From Sphaerisporangium perillae (GTDB lineage: Bacteria; Actinomycetota; Actinomycetes; Streptosporangiales; Streptosporangiaceae), in contig NZ_JALLPO010000039.1 in the NCBI RefSeq assembly GCF_023276435.1, forward strand, positions 32,876 through 96,875: 64,000 bases of DNA, written 5' to 3'. A program made the position numbers and the translations under genes. The notes below the pieces were generated by a model. That model made no database searches and was not told the origin of the DNA. It was given only the letters and a program-made list of their open reading frames with translations. Shown piece by piece: positions 35,879-43,624 of this stretch; positions within the stretch are counted from its first letter, which is position 1; every line of letters starts with the position of its first letter.

Positions 35879-37228
35879 ATGAACGACCCTCGAAATCCGG
35901 TACGCCCCGTGTACGGAGCCGCCCTCAATCGGCGCCGGCTGCTCGGTGGAGCGATCGCCGTCGCCGGCGGACTGGCCGTGCCTACCTAGACCGGCTCGGC
36001 TTTCGCCGCCGGCTCGCCGAGCCGACTGCGGCTCACGTTGACCGCGCCGACCGGCCCGCACGACATCGGGACCGTCTCGCTCCATCTGATCGACCACGCC
36101 CGGCAGGATCCCTTCCTGCCGGCTCCGCACCCTCGAGAACTGATGGTCTCCGTGTGGTATCCGGCCCGAAAGGCCGGTCGCCGCCTAGCGCCGTGGATGC
36201 CGGCGGCCGCTCTCGCCTACTACCGGCAGGAGCTGGAGACGGTCCTCGGGTCCCCGCCGGGCCCCTCGCCCGACGTGCCTCCGCCTCCAGCCGTTATGAC
36301 CTCGGAGGTCTCGCTCGACGGCGTCGACTTCCCGATCACGCACGCCGCCGAAGGCGCGCCGGTCGACCGGTCGGCCGGCCCGTATCCGGTGGTGTTCTTC
36401 TCCCCAGGAGCGGACCAGAACCGCGAACAGGGAACCGCGCTGGTGGAGGAACTCGCCAGCCACGGGTACGTGGTGGTCACGATCAGCCATACGTATCAGG
36501 CTGGCGAGGTGGAGTTCCCCGGTGGACGGGTGGTACGAGGCCGGCCCGAGCAGGCGCCCCACGTCGCCTTGCCGATACGCATCGCCGACACCAGGTTCGT
36601 CATCGACTCGCTCTCCATGCTCAAAGCCGGCCAAAACCCCGACGCCGAACACCGTCCGCTCCCCGGCGGCCTGGGTGCCTGCATGGACATGGCCAGGATC
36701 GGCATGTTCGGGCATTCGCTGGGCGGCGCGACCACAGCCCAGATCATGGCCCAAGACCCCAGGGTCCGCGCCGGAGTCAACCTCGACGGCAGCTTCTTCC
36801 CTGACGACATCGACACTATCCAGGTGCCCCCCGAAGAGACCGAAAAGGCGCTGATCCTTCTGGCCGACCGGATAGGCGATCGACCGTTCATGATCATGGC
36901 CAGCGGCGGGTTCGGGCCGGACTACTTCGGCGCTCTGACCAGCATCGTCTGGCACCACCTGCGCGGGTGGCGGCGGTTCGTGTCGCTGGTCGGCACGACC
37001 CACTTCAGCTACACCGACGACGAGCCGCTGCTCAGCCAGTTGGCGAGGGCCGGAATCATCCCAACGGCCGCCCCCTGGGTCGGCACGATCGACCCGGATC
37101 GGGCCGTCGCCGCTCAACGCGCCTACATCCGTGCGTTCTTCGACCTGTGGTTGCGCAACCGCGAGACCCACCTGCTGGACGGCCCCTCTGCCCAGTATCC
37201 AGAAGCCACGTTCTATCCCCCAGCGTAA
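35879..37228 (+). pseudogene. Tat-type PAF-acetylhydrolase-like esterase with in-frame amber codon
   Basis: From the ATG at 35879 the frame gives a Tat signal (ALNRRRLLGGAIAVAGGLAVPT), a TAG at 35987-35989, then TGSAFAAGSPSR with the expected AFA-A cleavage site and a complete alpha/beta hydrolase. The nucleophile is in GMFGHSLGG; PVVFFSPGADQNREQGTA and GTTHFSYTDD supply the oxyanion region and His. Platelet-activating-factor acetylhydrolase-like esterases are the nearest family. A cytoplasmic product could start at TTG 36038 (396 aa). Otherwise the stop kills export. Confidence 0.75.
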
Positions 37229-37391
37229 CGCCGACGCGAACCACACCATCGCGAGACCGCCGCCTGACAGGACGTACCGCGCCCAGCGCGGGTGCCTCAT
37301 CGTCCCAATCTCGAACAGGACGCATGAGGCCATCCTGCCCTTGATCAATCGATACCCTCAAGAAACGTGCTTCGATCTACGATTTCGCTCG

Positions 37392-37435
37392 TGGAGCGGG
37401 TGGCGGGAGTCGAACCCGCGCTGTCAGCTTGGGAA
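37392..37435 (-). repeat. att remnant: 3' half of tRNA-Gly(CCC)
   Basis: On the minus strand this reads from the anticodon loop TTCCCAA through the variable loop, a perfect T arm (GCGGG TTCGACT CCCGC), acceptor strand CACCCGC, discriminator T and encoded CCA. The 5' half is absent, with unrelated sequence right of the break. It is the usual footprint of an integrative element that used the anticodon loop of tRNA-Gly. Nothing else in 37229-37977 is supported. Confidence 0.75.
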
Positions 37436-37977
37436 TTGCAGGGATCACGCCTGGTGGGTGCGCTGACCTGCGACTGGGGCCGGTCGTGAGTGATCTGGGC
37501 GTGAAATGCGCGCCCGCGGACACTTCGCCCGACTGATCGTCCCGTATGCCGCGACCCACCGCGAAGCGGCAGCGGGCCGGCGACGGAGGTGCAAGCCCGT
37601 CTTCGCGTGTACCTGGCCCGGTCGTGGTTCCTCGGTCATCGGATGTCAACGGTTACAGACGGGCGGCATCCGCTCCTGCCGCTCCTCCAGCCTGCCACTG
37701 AACCCCTCACGGACGTCCTCGACCCAGCTGACCAGCCCTCGCGCTGACCATGCGGTGTCGTGTCAGCGGCCGCGTCAGGACGGCGACGGCCCGGGATCAG
37801 AGCGGTCGGCGATGGTGGATGCCATGAACGGTTCAGCGATCGCGGCCTCAAGGCCGGGTGAGATCCCCTCGGGCGACCCGACCTGAGCAATCTCGCTACC
37901 CCGGGCACCAACAGGACCACACTCCACTAACCGTCCGTTCAATCGAATTTCGTAACAGATTTAAGGAGCACACCACC

Positions 37978-38382
37978 ATGTCCGTCACCCTTAACGACCA
38001 GGACACGCTCACCCTGCGGACCGCCGCGTGGGGCGCCGTCTCGCTGATGTCCGCCGCTGCTGCCGCCGGCTCGCCCCACAAGGCCGCCACCGAAGGCTCC
38101 ATCGCCCTGACCTCCGCGACCGGCCTGGTCGGGCACGTGCTCACCAAGGCGCCCAAGGGCGTGAAGTACGGCAAGTCCACAGCCGACCTGGCCGACCAGG
38201 TGCTGCCGGCCCTGACGGCAGCCATGAGCCTGCTCAACAAGCAGGCTCCGGCAGAAGCCGACAACTTCCGCCGCACCGTCATCGTCGCCATCGAAGCAGC
38301 CGCCCGGCCCCAGAAGGGCGAGCCCAGCCCCACCATGGCTGAGATGGCCCGCAAGATCACCGAGGCCCTCGACGCCGCTTGA
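37978..38382 (+). CDS. Small Ala-rich protein of unknown function
   Basis: This 134-aa soluble, helix-rich protein (MSVTLNDQDTLTLRTAAWGA) shows no signal peptide or known motif. It has a good AAGGAG ribosome site and a terminator 28 bp after the stop, so it is a genuine single-gene unit. I do not recognise the family. Confidence 0.65.
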   Translation: MSVTLNDQDTLTLRTAAWGAVSLMSAAAAAGSPHKAATEGSIALTSATGLVGHVLTKAPKGVKYGKSTADLADQVLPALTAAMSLLNKQAPAEADNFRRTVIVAIEAAARPQKGEPSPTMAEMARKITEALDAA

Positions 38383-38410
38383 TGGATGCCGACCCGCGCA
38401 GCTACCGCTT

Positions 38411-38439
38411 GTCACGGGGTCCTCTCCGGACCCCGTGAC
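38411..38439 (+). terminator. Hairpin after the Ala-rich gene
   Basis: A perfect 12-bp stem (38411-38422 with 38428-38439) and a 5-base loop. Confidence 0.85.
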
Positions 38440-38464
38440 ACGGGGGCGTGCCGGGGTCAGGGAA

Positions 38465-38840
38465 GGGCCGTTTCCCGAGCTGATTGTCTGCCATCCCGTT
38501 AGTCACGATCGCCACCAGCCACCCAGAGGCACGCAGCTCGGAAAGCCCATCAAGGACTTCGGGCCGGCAATGGACAAGGTGTGGCACTGCGCTGGCGGTA
38601 TCGGCTCCATAGTTCGTCGACCGAATCTCGCAGGGCGAAATGCTCGCGCACCTTGGTGAAGAAGACTTCACGATGCAGGACCCCGGCTCTGTCCACAGCA
38701 ATCAGCCAGTCAACCGCCCCGCGGCCCAAAGTCCCGCTCATCGGTAACTCTGCGGCCCACGCCCGAAATGCCTGGTCAAGATTGACAAGAGTGTTGTTCA
38801 GGTCGAAGAGCGCGCTGCACAGCAGCCAGCCTACGCGCAC
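38465..38840 (-). pseudogene. HAD-family hydrolase ghost, truncated and frameshifted
   Basis: From a GTG at 38840 the frame gives CSALFDLNNTLVNLDQAFRA through DRAGVLHREVFFTKVREHFA to SRYRQR. It then shifts frame near 38595 to HLVHCRPEVLDGLSELRASG and WLVAIVTNGMADNQLGK. After DNQLGK the C-terminal half is missing. The catalytic DxD reads FDLNNT (second Asp to Asn), so it would be inactive even if repaired. Confidence 0.65.
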
Positions 38841-38947
38841 CGCTCTTGGGCCGTCTGTGATCCTCTGCCGTACGACTCCTCTTGCGTCACGGGCGACCGG
38901 TTAAGAAGCACCACACAGACAGACCCCATACCTGCATATGGTGTCTC

Positions 38948-38969
38948 TATGTAGTCATGCTGCTACATA
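38948..38969. promoter_or_regulatory. Inverted-repeat operator before the His-rich gene
   Basis: TATGTAG (38948-38954) and CTACATA (38963-38969) form a dyad with an 8-bp spacer. It overlaps a likely -10 box TATAGT (38968-38973) that ends 8 bp before the ATG. ATGTAG/CTACAT half-sites resemble those of BlaI/CopY-type repressors, although in the outward arrangement. Confidence 0.5.
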
Positions 38970-38981
38970 TAGTCATTGACG

Positions 38982-39365
38982 ATGATTATTAGGCACGCGA
39001 TCACAGGAACGCCACGCTGGGCCGCGTGGCTTGCCGTGCTGGTCGGAATCGTCACGGTGGCCCACTTGTGGACACACGCCACCATGCCGCATGAGCATCT
39101 GGGATCGCTGCACGTGCTTGTCCTGGATTCATGCCCGGACCACCCCGAACACGATCATCATGATGCGGCCGTCCATCCAGAAGCGTTCATGCTCCCCGTC
39201 TGGGGATGCGCGGTTGCCCCTCATGGACCGGTGGGCCTGGCTACCTCGGACACGGTGACGGAACTGGCGTCTGCGCCGACACCCGAAGGTTCAAGCCGGG
39301 CTCCGCCCCGCTCTTACCGTGCGCGAGCCGCGCTGACACACACGCTCGAAGTGTGTCGCTGCTGA
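38982..39365 (+). CDS. Small His-rich single-pass membrane protein
   Basis: This 127-aa protein has an N-terminal transmembrane helix (WAAWLAVLVGIVTVAHLW). Two His/Asp clusters follow (HATMPHEH; CPDHPEHDHHDAAVHPEAF) that could bind Cu, Zn or Ni outside the membrane. Cys is present at LDSCPD, GCAV and the C-terminal CRC. It precedes the cysteine-synthase-like gene by 105 bp and may share its promoter. No known family is recognised. Confidence 0.65.
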   Translation: MIIRHAITGTPRWAAWLAVLVGIVTVAHLWTHATMPHEHLGSLHVLVLDSCPDHPEHDHHDAAVHPEAFMLPVWGCAVAPHGPVGLATSDTVTELASAPTPEGSSRAPPRSYRARAALTHTLEVCRC

Positions 39366-39470
39366 TTGGACTTGCACGACCAGCCGTCCACACGGACGTC
39401 GGTTCGTTCGACCTGTTCACTCAGTCAGCGACCCCGGCACAGTGCCGTGCCGGAGAGAGCGTGCGCCATC

Positions 39471-40535
39471 ATGTCGATCTTGTCTTCTGTCATCACCGAA
39501 CCCACCACACCGACCCTGACGCATCTGGTCGGCAACACGCCGGTGTGCTGGATCTCCCAACCGTTCGCCGCCGGCGGCCGAGGCTTCTGGGCCAAACTGG
39601 AGGGCACCAATCCCGGCGGACTCAAAGACCGTGCCGCCCTGCACATCGTCGAGCGAGCCCGAGCGCGGGGCGAGCTGGATCCCGGCGCCACGATCGTGGA
39701 GTCCACGTCCGGTACCTTCGGCCTGGGCCTGGCACTGGCGGCCATCGTTCACGGCCACCGGCTCACCGTGGTCTCCGATCCTGGCATGGAGACCATCGTC
39801 CATCGTCTGCTGGCCGCCTACGGCGTCCAGGTCGAGACCGTCAACGCCCCGCATCCGGTCGGCGGATGGCAGCGCGCACGGCTGGAGCGGGTAGAGCAGT
39901 TGCTGGCCGCCCATCCCGGCTCCTACTGCCCGGGGCAGTACGACAACCCCGACAACGTCGACGCCTACGCCGCTCTGGCGGGCGAGCTGATCAACCAGAT
40001 CGGCCGCATCGACGTCCTGGTTTGCAGCGTCGGCACCGGAGGACATTCGGCCGGCATCGCGCGAGTGTTGCGCCGCCTGTATCCGGACATGCGGCTGATC
40101 GGCGTCGACTCGGTCGGGTCCACTATCTTCGGGCAGCCGGCCCGGCCTCGGCTGATGCGTGGCCTGGGCAGCAGCATCCATCCGCGCAACGTCGCCCACC
40201 ACCTGTTCGACGAGGTGCACTGGGTGGCGCCGCACGAGGCGGTCTGGGCCTCCCGGACCCTGGCCGCCACCCACTACACCACCGGCGGGTGGAGCGTCGG
40301 CGCGGTCACCGTGGTCGCCGCCTGGTGCGCCCGCACTCTGCCGTCACAGGCCCGGATCGTGGCGGTGTTCCCCGACGGTCCCGCCCGCTACTACACCACC
40401 GTCTTCGACAACGCCTACTGCGCCACCCATGACCTGCTCGACCGGCCACCCGCAGATGAACCCGAGGAGATCAAGCATCCCGGCGAAGCCGAGGTCACCC
40501 GCTGGACCCGCTGCGCCACGGTGGTGGACCTGTGA
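39471..40535 (+). CDS. PLP-dependent cysteine synthase-family enzyme
   Basis: This 354-aa fold-type II PLP enzyme has the Schiff-base Lys in [21 protein letters not shown] for the substrate and GTGGHSAG for the phosphate of PLP. Family members make cysteine, cystathionine or diaminopropionate-type beta-replacement products. The gene is coupled to an MFS transporter (TGATG), so a made-and-exported small molecule is plausible. The ATG at 39471 is chosen because the conserved N-terminus starts there. Confidence 0.85.
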   Translation: MSILSSVITEPTTPTLTHLVGNTPVCWISQPFAAGGRGFWAKLEGTNPGGLKDRAALHIVERARARGELDPGATIVESTSGTFGLGLALAAIVHGHRLTVVSDPGMETIVHRLLAAYGVQVETVNAPHPVGGWQRARLERVEQLLAAHPGSYCPGQYDNPDNVDAYAALAGELINQIGRIDVLVCSVGTGGHSAGIARVLRRLYPDMRLIGVDSVGSTIFGQPARPRLMRGLGSSIHPRNVAHHLFDEVHWVAPHEAVWASRTLAATHYTTGGWSVGAVTVVAAWCARTLPSQARIVAVFPDGPARYYTTVFDNAYCATHDLLDRPPADEPEEIKHPGEAEVTRWTRCATVVDL

Positions 40536-41797
40536 TGTGGCGGCGTTTCACATCTTTCGACCGCAGCGTCCAGCTGCTCATGATCAACCAGCTCACCATC
40601 AACATCGGCTTCTACATGCTGATGCCCTACCTCGCCGGACACCTGTCACACGGGCTCGGCATGGCGGCCTGGACGGTCGCCCTGGTACTCGGCATGCGCA
40701 ACCTCAGCCAGCAAGGCCTGTTCCTGCTCGGCGGCACCCTGGCCGACCGGCTCGGCTACAAACCCGTCATCATCATCGGCTGCCTGCTACGCACCATCGG
40801 GTTCGCCCTGCTCGGCTTCTCCAGCTCCCTCCCGGCGCTGCTCGTCGCCTCGGCCGCCACCGGATTCGCCGGCGCGTTGTTCAACCCGGCCGTCCGCGCC
40901 TACCTCGCCCACGACGCAGCCGAACGCAGGGTGGAGGCCTTCGCCCTGTTCAACGTGTTCTACCAAGCGGGGATCCTTGCCGGCCCGCTTATCGGGCTCG
41001 CCCTGGTCGCGGTGGACTTCCGCCTTGTCTGCCTGGTAGCGGCAGCACTGTTCGCCCTGCTCACAGTGCTCCAAACCTACGCACTTCCGCCGCGTCAGAT
41101 CACGACCACGGCGACCACCGGTGTCCTTCGCGAATGGCGGGCAATGCTCGCCAACCGACCCTTCGTACTGTTCTCCCTGGCGATGGCAGGCTCGTATGTA
41201 CTGCCGTTCCAGGTCTACCTCACCCTGCCACTGGCAGTAGGCAGCACAAGCGCCGTCAGCGTCGTCTTCGCCATCTCAGCAATCGTCGCCATCGCCGGTC
41301 AGGTCCGCATCACCGACTGGGCCCACCGCCGCTGGACCCACACCGAGGCCATCACACGCGGTCTCACCCTGATGGGACTGGCCTTTCTCCCCCCTGCGCT
41401 GTGCGCTATGGCGTGGCCGAACTCGGCTGGAGCCCAGATGGCCGCGGTGCTGCTATGCACGGTGGCGCTGACCCTGGGGACGACGCTGAGCTACCCCTTC
41501 GAAATGGACACCATCATCACACTGTCCGGCGGGCGACTGGTGGCGAGCCACTACGGCCTCTACAACACCGCCGCCGGCATCGGAATCGCGGCAGGCAACC
41601 TATTGACCGGCGCGCTGGTTGATACCCGCTCCCCGGCGTTGCCCTGGATAGCATTGTCCGGTCTGGGAAGCGGGTGCGCGCTGGCCGTCCATCTCCTTAC
41701 CCGGCAAGGCCGGCTTGCCCAACCCACCCCCGAAGCGACGGGCAAGCCAAATCAACAAGGGTGTACAGGCACCGCCGCTGCGGCGAAACCATCATGA
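40535..41797 (+). CDS. MFS transporter (DHA1-like) coupled to the PLP enzyme
   Basis: This 420-aa protein has about 12 membrane helices. The loop 2-3 motif GGTLADRLGYKPV is the MFS A motif, and ...GILAGPLIGLALV carries the antiporter C motif. Its ATG overlaps the stop of the PLP enzyme by one base. The likely role is export of that enzyme's product. Substrate is not deducible. Confidence 0.85.
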   Translation: MWRRFTSFDRSVQLLMINQLTINIGFYMLMPYLAGHLSHGLGMAAWTVALVLGMRNLSQQGLFLLGGTLADRLGYKPVIIIGCLLRTIGFALLGFSSSLPALLVASAATGFAGALFNPAVRAYLAHDAAERRVEAFALFNVFYQAGILAGPLIGLALVAVDFRLVCLVAAALFALLTVLQTYALPPRQITTTATTGVLREWRAMLANRPFVLFSLAMAGSYVLPFQVYLTLPLAVGSTSAVSVVFAISAIVAIAGQVRITDWAHRRWTHTEAITRGLTLMGLAFLPPALCAMAWPNSAGAQMAAVLLCTVALTLGTTLSYPFEMDTIITLSGGRLVASHYGLYNTAAGIGIAAGNLLTGALVDTRSPALPWIALSGLGSGCALAVHLLTRQGRLAQPTPEATGKPNQQGCTGTAAAAKPS

Positions 41798-42050
41798 CAA
41801 TGTTCGGAACTGGTGTGCCGCGGCCTTGGTCGCATCCGAATACCCAGGCCCCATGGCCCTGGTCTGCTTGACTTTGCCTGGGACGTCGGTGACGGGGTGA
41901 TCAGGTTTCCACCTCAACCCCCTACGGCCTTTGGCAATGTGCGGCGATCATCCTGGAGCCCGAGGCCCCCGCCGGAGGCGAAAATGTTTTAGGCGGAACA
42001 GTCGGACGTGGACCGTCAAGCAACGATGCTCCGATTTGGAGGGTGCTCGC

Positions 42051-42146
42051 ATGTTCGGTGTGGGTTGGCCTGAGTTGACGTTTCTGGTCGTGATCGTGGC
42101 GGTTGTCGCCGGTGTGGTCCTGATGTTGCGGGGCAGGCGTCGCTAG
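42051..42146 (+). CDS. TatA-like single-helix microprotein
   Basis: This 31-aa peptide MFGVGWPELTFLVVIV-AVVAGVVLMLRGRRR has a strong GGAGGG ribosome site 7 bases upstream. The FGxGxPEL start is the TatA/TatB N-terminal signature. There is no amphipathic helix after the membrane segment, only RGRRR. It may be a mini-Tat component or an unrelated membrane microprotein. Confidence 0.55.
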   Translation: MFGVGWPELTFLVVIVAVVAGVVLMLRGRRR

Positions 42147-42165
42147 GCCGCCGGAGACGCATACT

Positions 42166-42819
42166 TCAGCACATGGCGGCGGCTTGTCTGCGCATCAGCA
42201 AGTGGCCGCGGCGGAATCGTTCATCTTCCAAAGGCTCGCGCAACATCCGCGCCACCTCGACGAACTCTTCCTTGCGGGCCAGGTCGGCCAAGTCGTCGAT
42301 CGGCCACCGGTAGGCCGGCGCGACCTTATGGTCGAACTGCAGCACCGGGCCGCCCTCGGATTCGAAGAAACCGAGCAGGAGGTAACCCCCCGGAGCCAGC
42401 ACCCGGCGGAACTCGGCAAAGTACGGCGGCAGCTCCGGTGGTGGGATGTGGATGACGGAGTACCAGGAGAGCAGCCCGCCCAGCTCGCCGTCGGCCACGT
42501 CGAAGGCGCCCATCGAACCGACCTCGAAACGCAGGTCAGGATGGTCTTTGCGGGCGATGTCGATCAGTGCGGGAGACAGGTCGATGCCGAAGGCGTCCAG
42601 TCCGAGGTTACGCAGGTGTGCCGTCATGTGCCCTGGACCGCAGCCGGCCTCGGCGACGGGCCGGGGTCCGGCGGCCTGTACGAGTTCGGCGAACACGGCG
42701 AGTATCGCGCGATCCAGTGGCAGGCGGTCGAGCGAGTCTCGGGCCAAGTCGGCGTAGAGGTCGGCGACGGCGTCGTAGGCGTCCGCCGTCGCGGTCAGAT
42801 AGGGGGAGGATTCGGCCAC
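42166..42819 (-). CDS. Class I SAM-dependent methyltransferase
   Basis: This 217-aa protein has motif I PVAEAGCGPGHMTAHL, FGIDLSPALIDIA and WYSVIHIPP. It is a small-molecule methyltransferase of the Methyltransf_11/25 type with unknown substrate. It is followed by the TatA-like gene on the opposite strand and appears monocistronic. Confidence 0.85.
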   Translation of the reverse strand: MAESSPYLTATADAYDAVADLYADLARDSLDRLPLDRAILAVFAELVQAAGPRPVAEAGCGPGHMTAHLRNLGLDAFGIDLSPALIDIARKDHPDLRFEVGSMGAFDVADGELGGLLSWYSVIHIPPPELPPYFAEFRRVLAPGGYLLLGFFESEGGPVLQFDHKVAPAYRWPIDDLADLARKEEFVEVARMLREPLEDERFRRGHLLMRRQAAAMC

Positions 42820-42959
42820 GGCGGACGACTATAGTTCATCGGTCGGCAAAGGTCGTCGATCATCGACCGGTCGGCGCGTCCATTCCGTTCCGGTTCTTCA
42901 CCCGGCGGTGCACCACGGCGTGGCCGCCACCGCCATCGCCCTCTCCTGAGCGGAAGGCG

Positions 42960-42991
42960 CCGTGGCCGACTCCGTGCGGAGCCGACCACGG
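42960..42991. terminator. Hairpin between the methyltransferase and the FixH-like gene
   Basis: An imperfect 15-bp stem (42960-42974 with 42977-42991; two mismatches). It lies 23 bp past the stop of the minus-strand FixH-like gene. Confidence 0.6.
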
Positions 42992-43013
42992 CTGCCTGCC
43001 GCGGGCACGGGCT

Positions 43014-43619
43014 TCAGCTCTTCCTTACCTGCTGCACATCAATCCGCTTGTCGGCCCGGGATGCCATCGGATGCCGTATCTCGACAGTGACGTTGTATTC
43101 CCCGACCATCTGCACCCGTATGACTGCCTGATAGGTGCCGGGCCGCCCGGATACCTCGGTCATGACGACGGGCCCCTGCTGATGGGCCATCGGCATGGCG
43201 ACCATGTCCGTCCAGGCGACGACCTGCCCCTTGGTGATCGGGTCGTAGGTGCCGGGCGCACTCACCCGGGCCTCGATCCGCACCTGCAGGTCACCGAGGT
43301 GCGCGGCGGTCACATCGATCGACGCCGCCGGCTGCTCTTTGGCTCCCGTCGCCCCTCGGGCTCCCCGGTCCGCCGCCGGTTGCCCGTCGGCTGCCGGAGC
43401 GGCGACCGCTGGTGCCGCCCCCGTCGGCCGGGTGACGAGGAAGCCGACCACCCCGATGATCAGGGCAAACGTCATCCCGACACAGACTCCGAGGACCAGG
43501 CCGTGGCCGAACGGGCTCAGCCCTGTGGATTTCTGCGGACGGCGTCGGCCGGGCCTGGCCTGCCGGCGTGACGGTGCCGGCCTGCCGAGCATCTCGTCCG
43601 GCAACCTGAGCTTGGTCAT
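43014..43619 (-). CDS. FixH/YtkA-like membrane-anchored protein
   Basis: This 201-aa protein has a basic cytoplasmic N-terminus, one helix (GHGLVLGVCVGMTFALIIGVVGFLV, about 55-78), a Pro/Ala linker and an immunoglobulin-like domain. The end (VVAWTDMVAMPMAHQQGPVVMTEVSGRPGTYQA...VEIRHPM) is the YtkA/FixH pattern. The Met/His-rich MAMPMAHQ could bind copper. It starts 5 bp after the multicopper oxidase stop, so the two form an operon. Confidence 0.75.
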   Translation of the reverse strand: MTKLRLPDEMLGRPAPSRRQARPGRRRPQKSTGLSPFGHGLVLGVCVGMTFALIIGVVGFLVTRPTGAAPAVAAPAADGQPAADRGARGATGAKEQPAASIDVTAAHLGDLQVRIEARVSAPGTYDPITKGQVVAWTDMVAMPMAHQQGPVVMTEVSGRPGTYQAVIRVQMVGEYNVTVEIRHPMASRADKRIDVQQVRKS

Positions 43620-43624
43620 CAGGC

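Noticed and set aside
37506..37920. Open frames on both strands between the tRNA-Gly piece and the Ala-rich gene
   Set aside because: No ribosome site, no family-like sequence and mutually overlapping; treated as non-coding.
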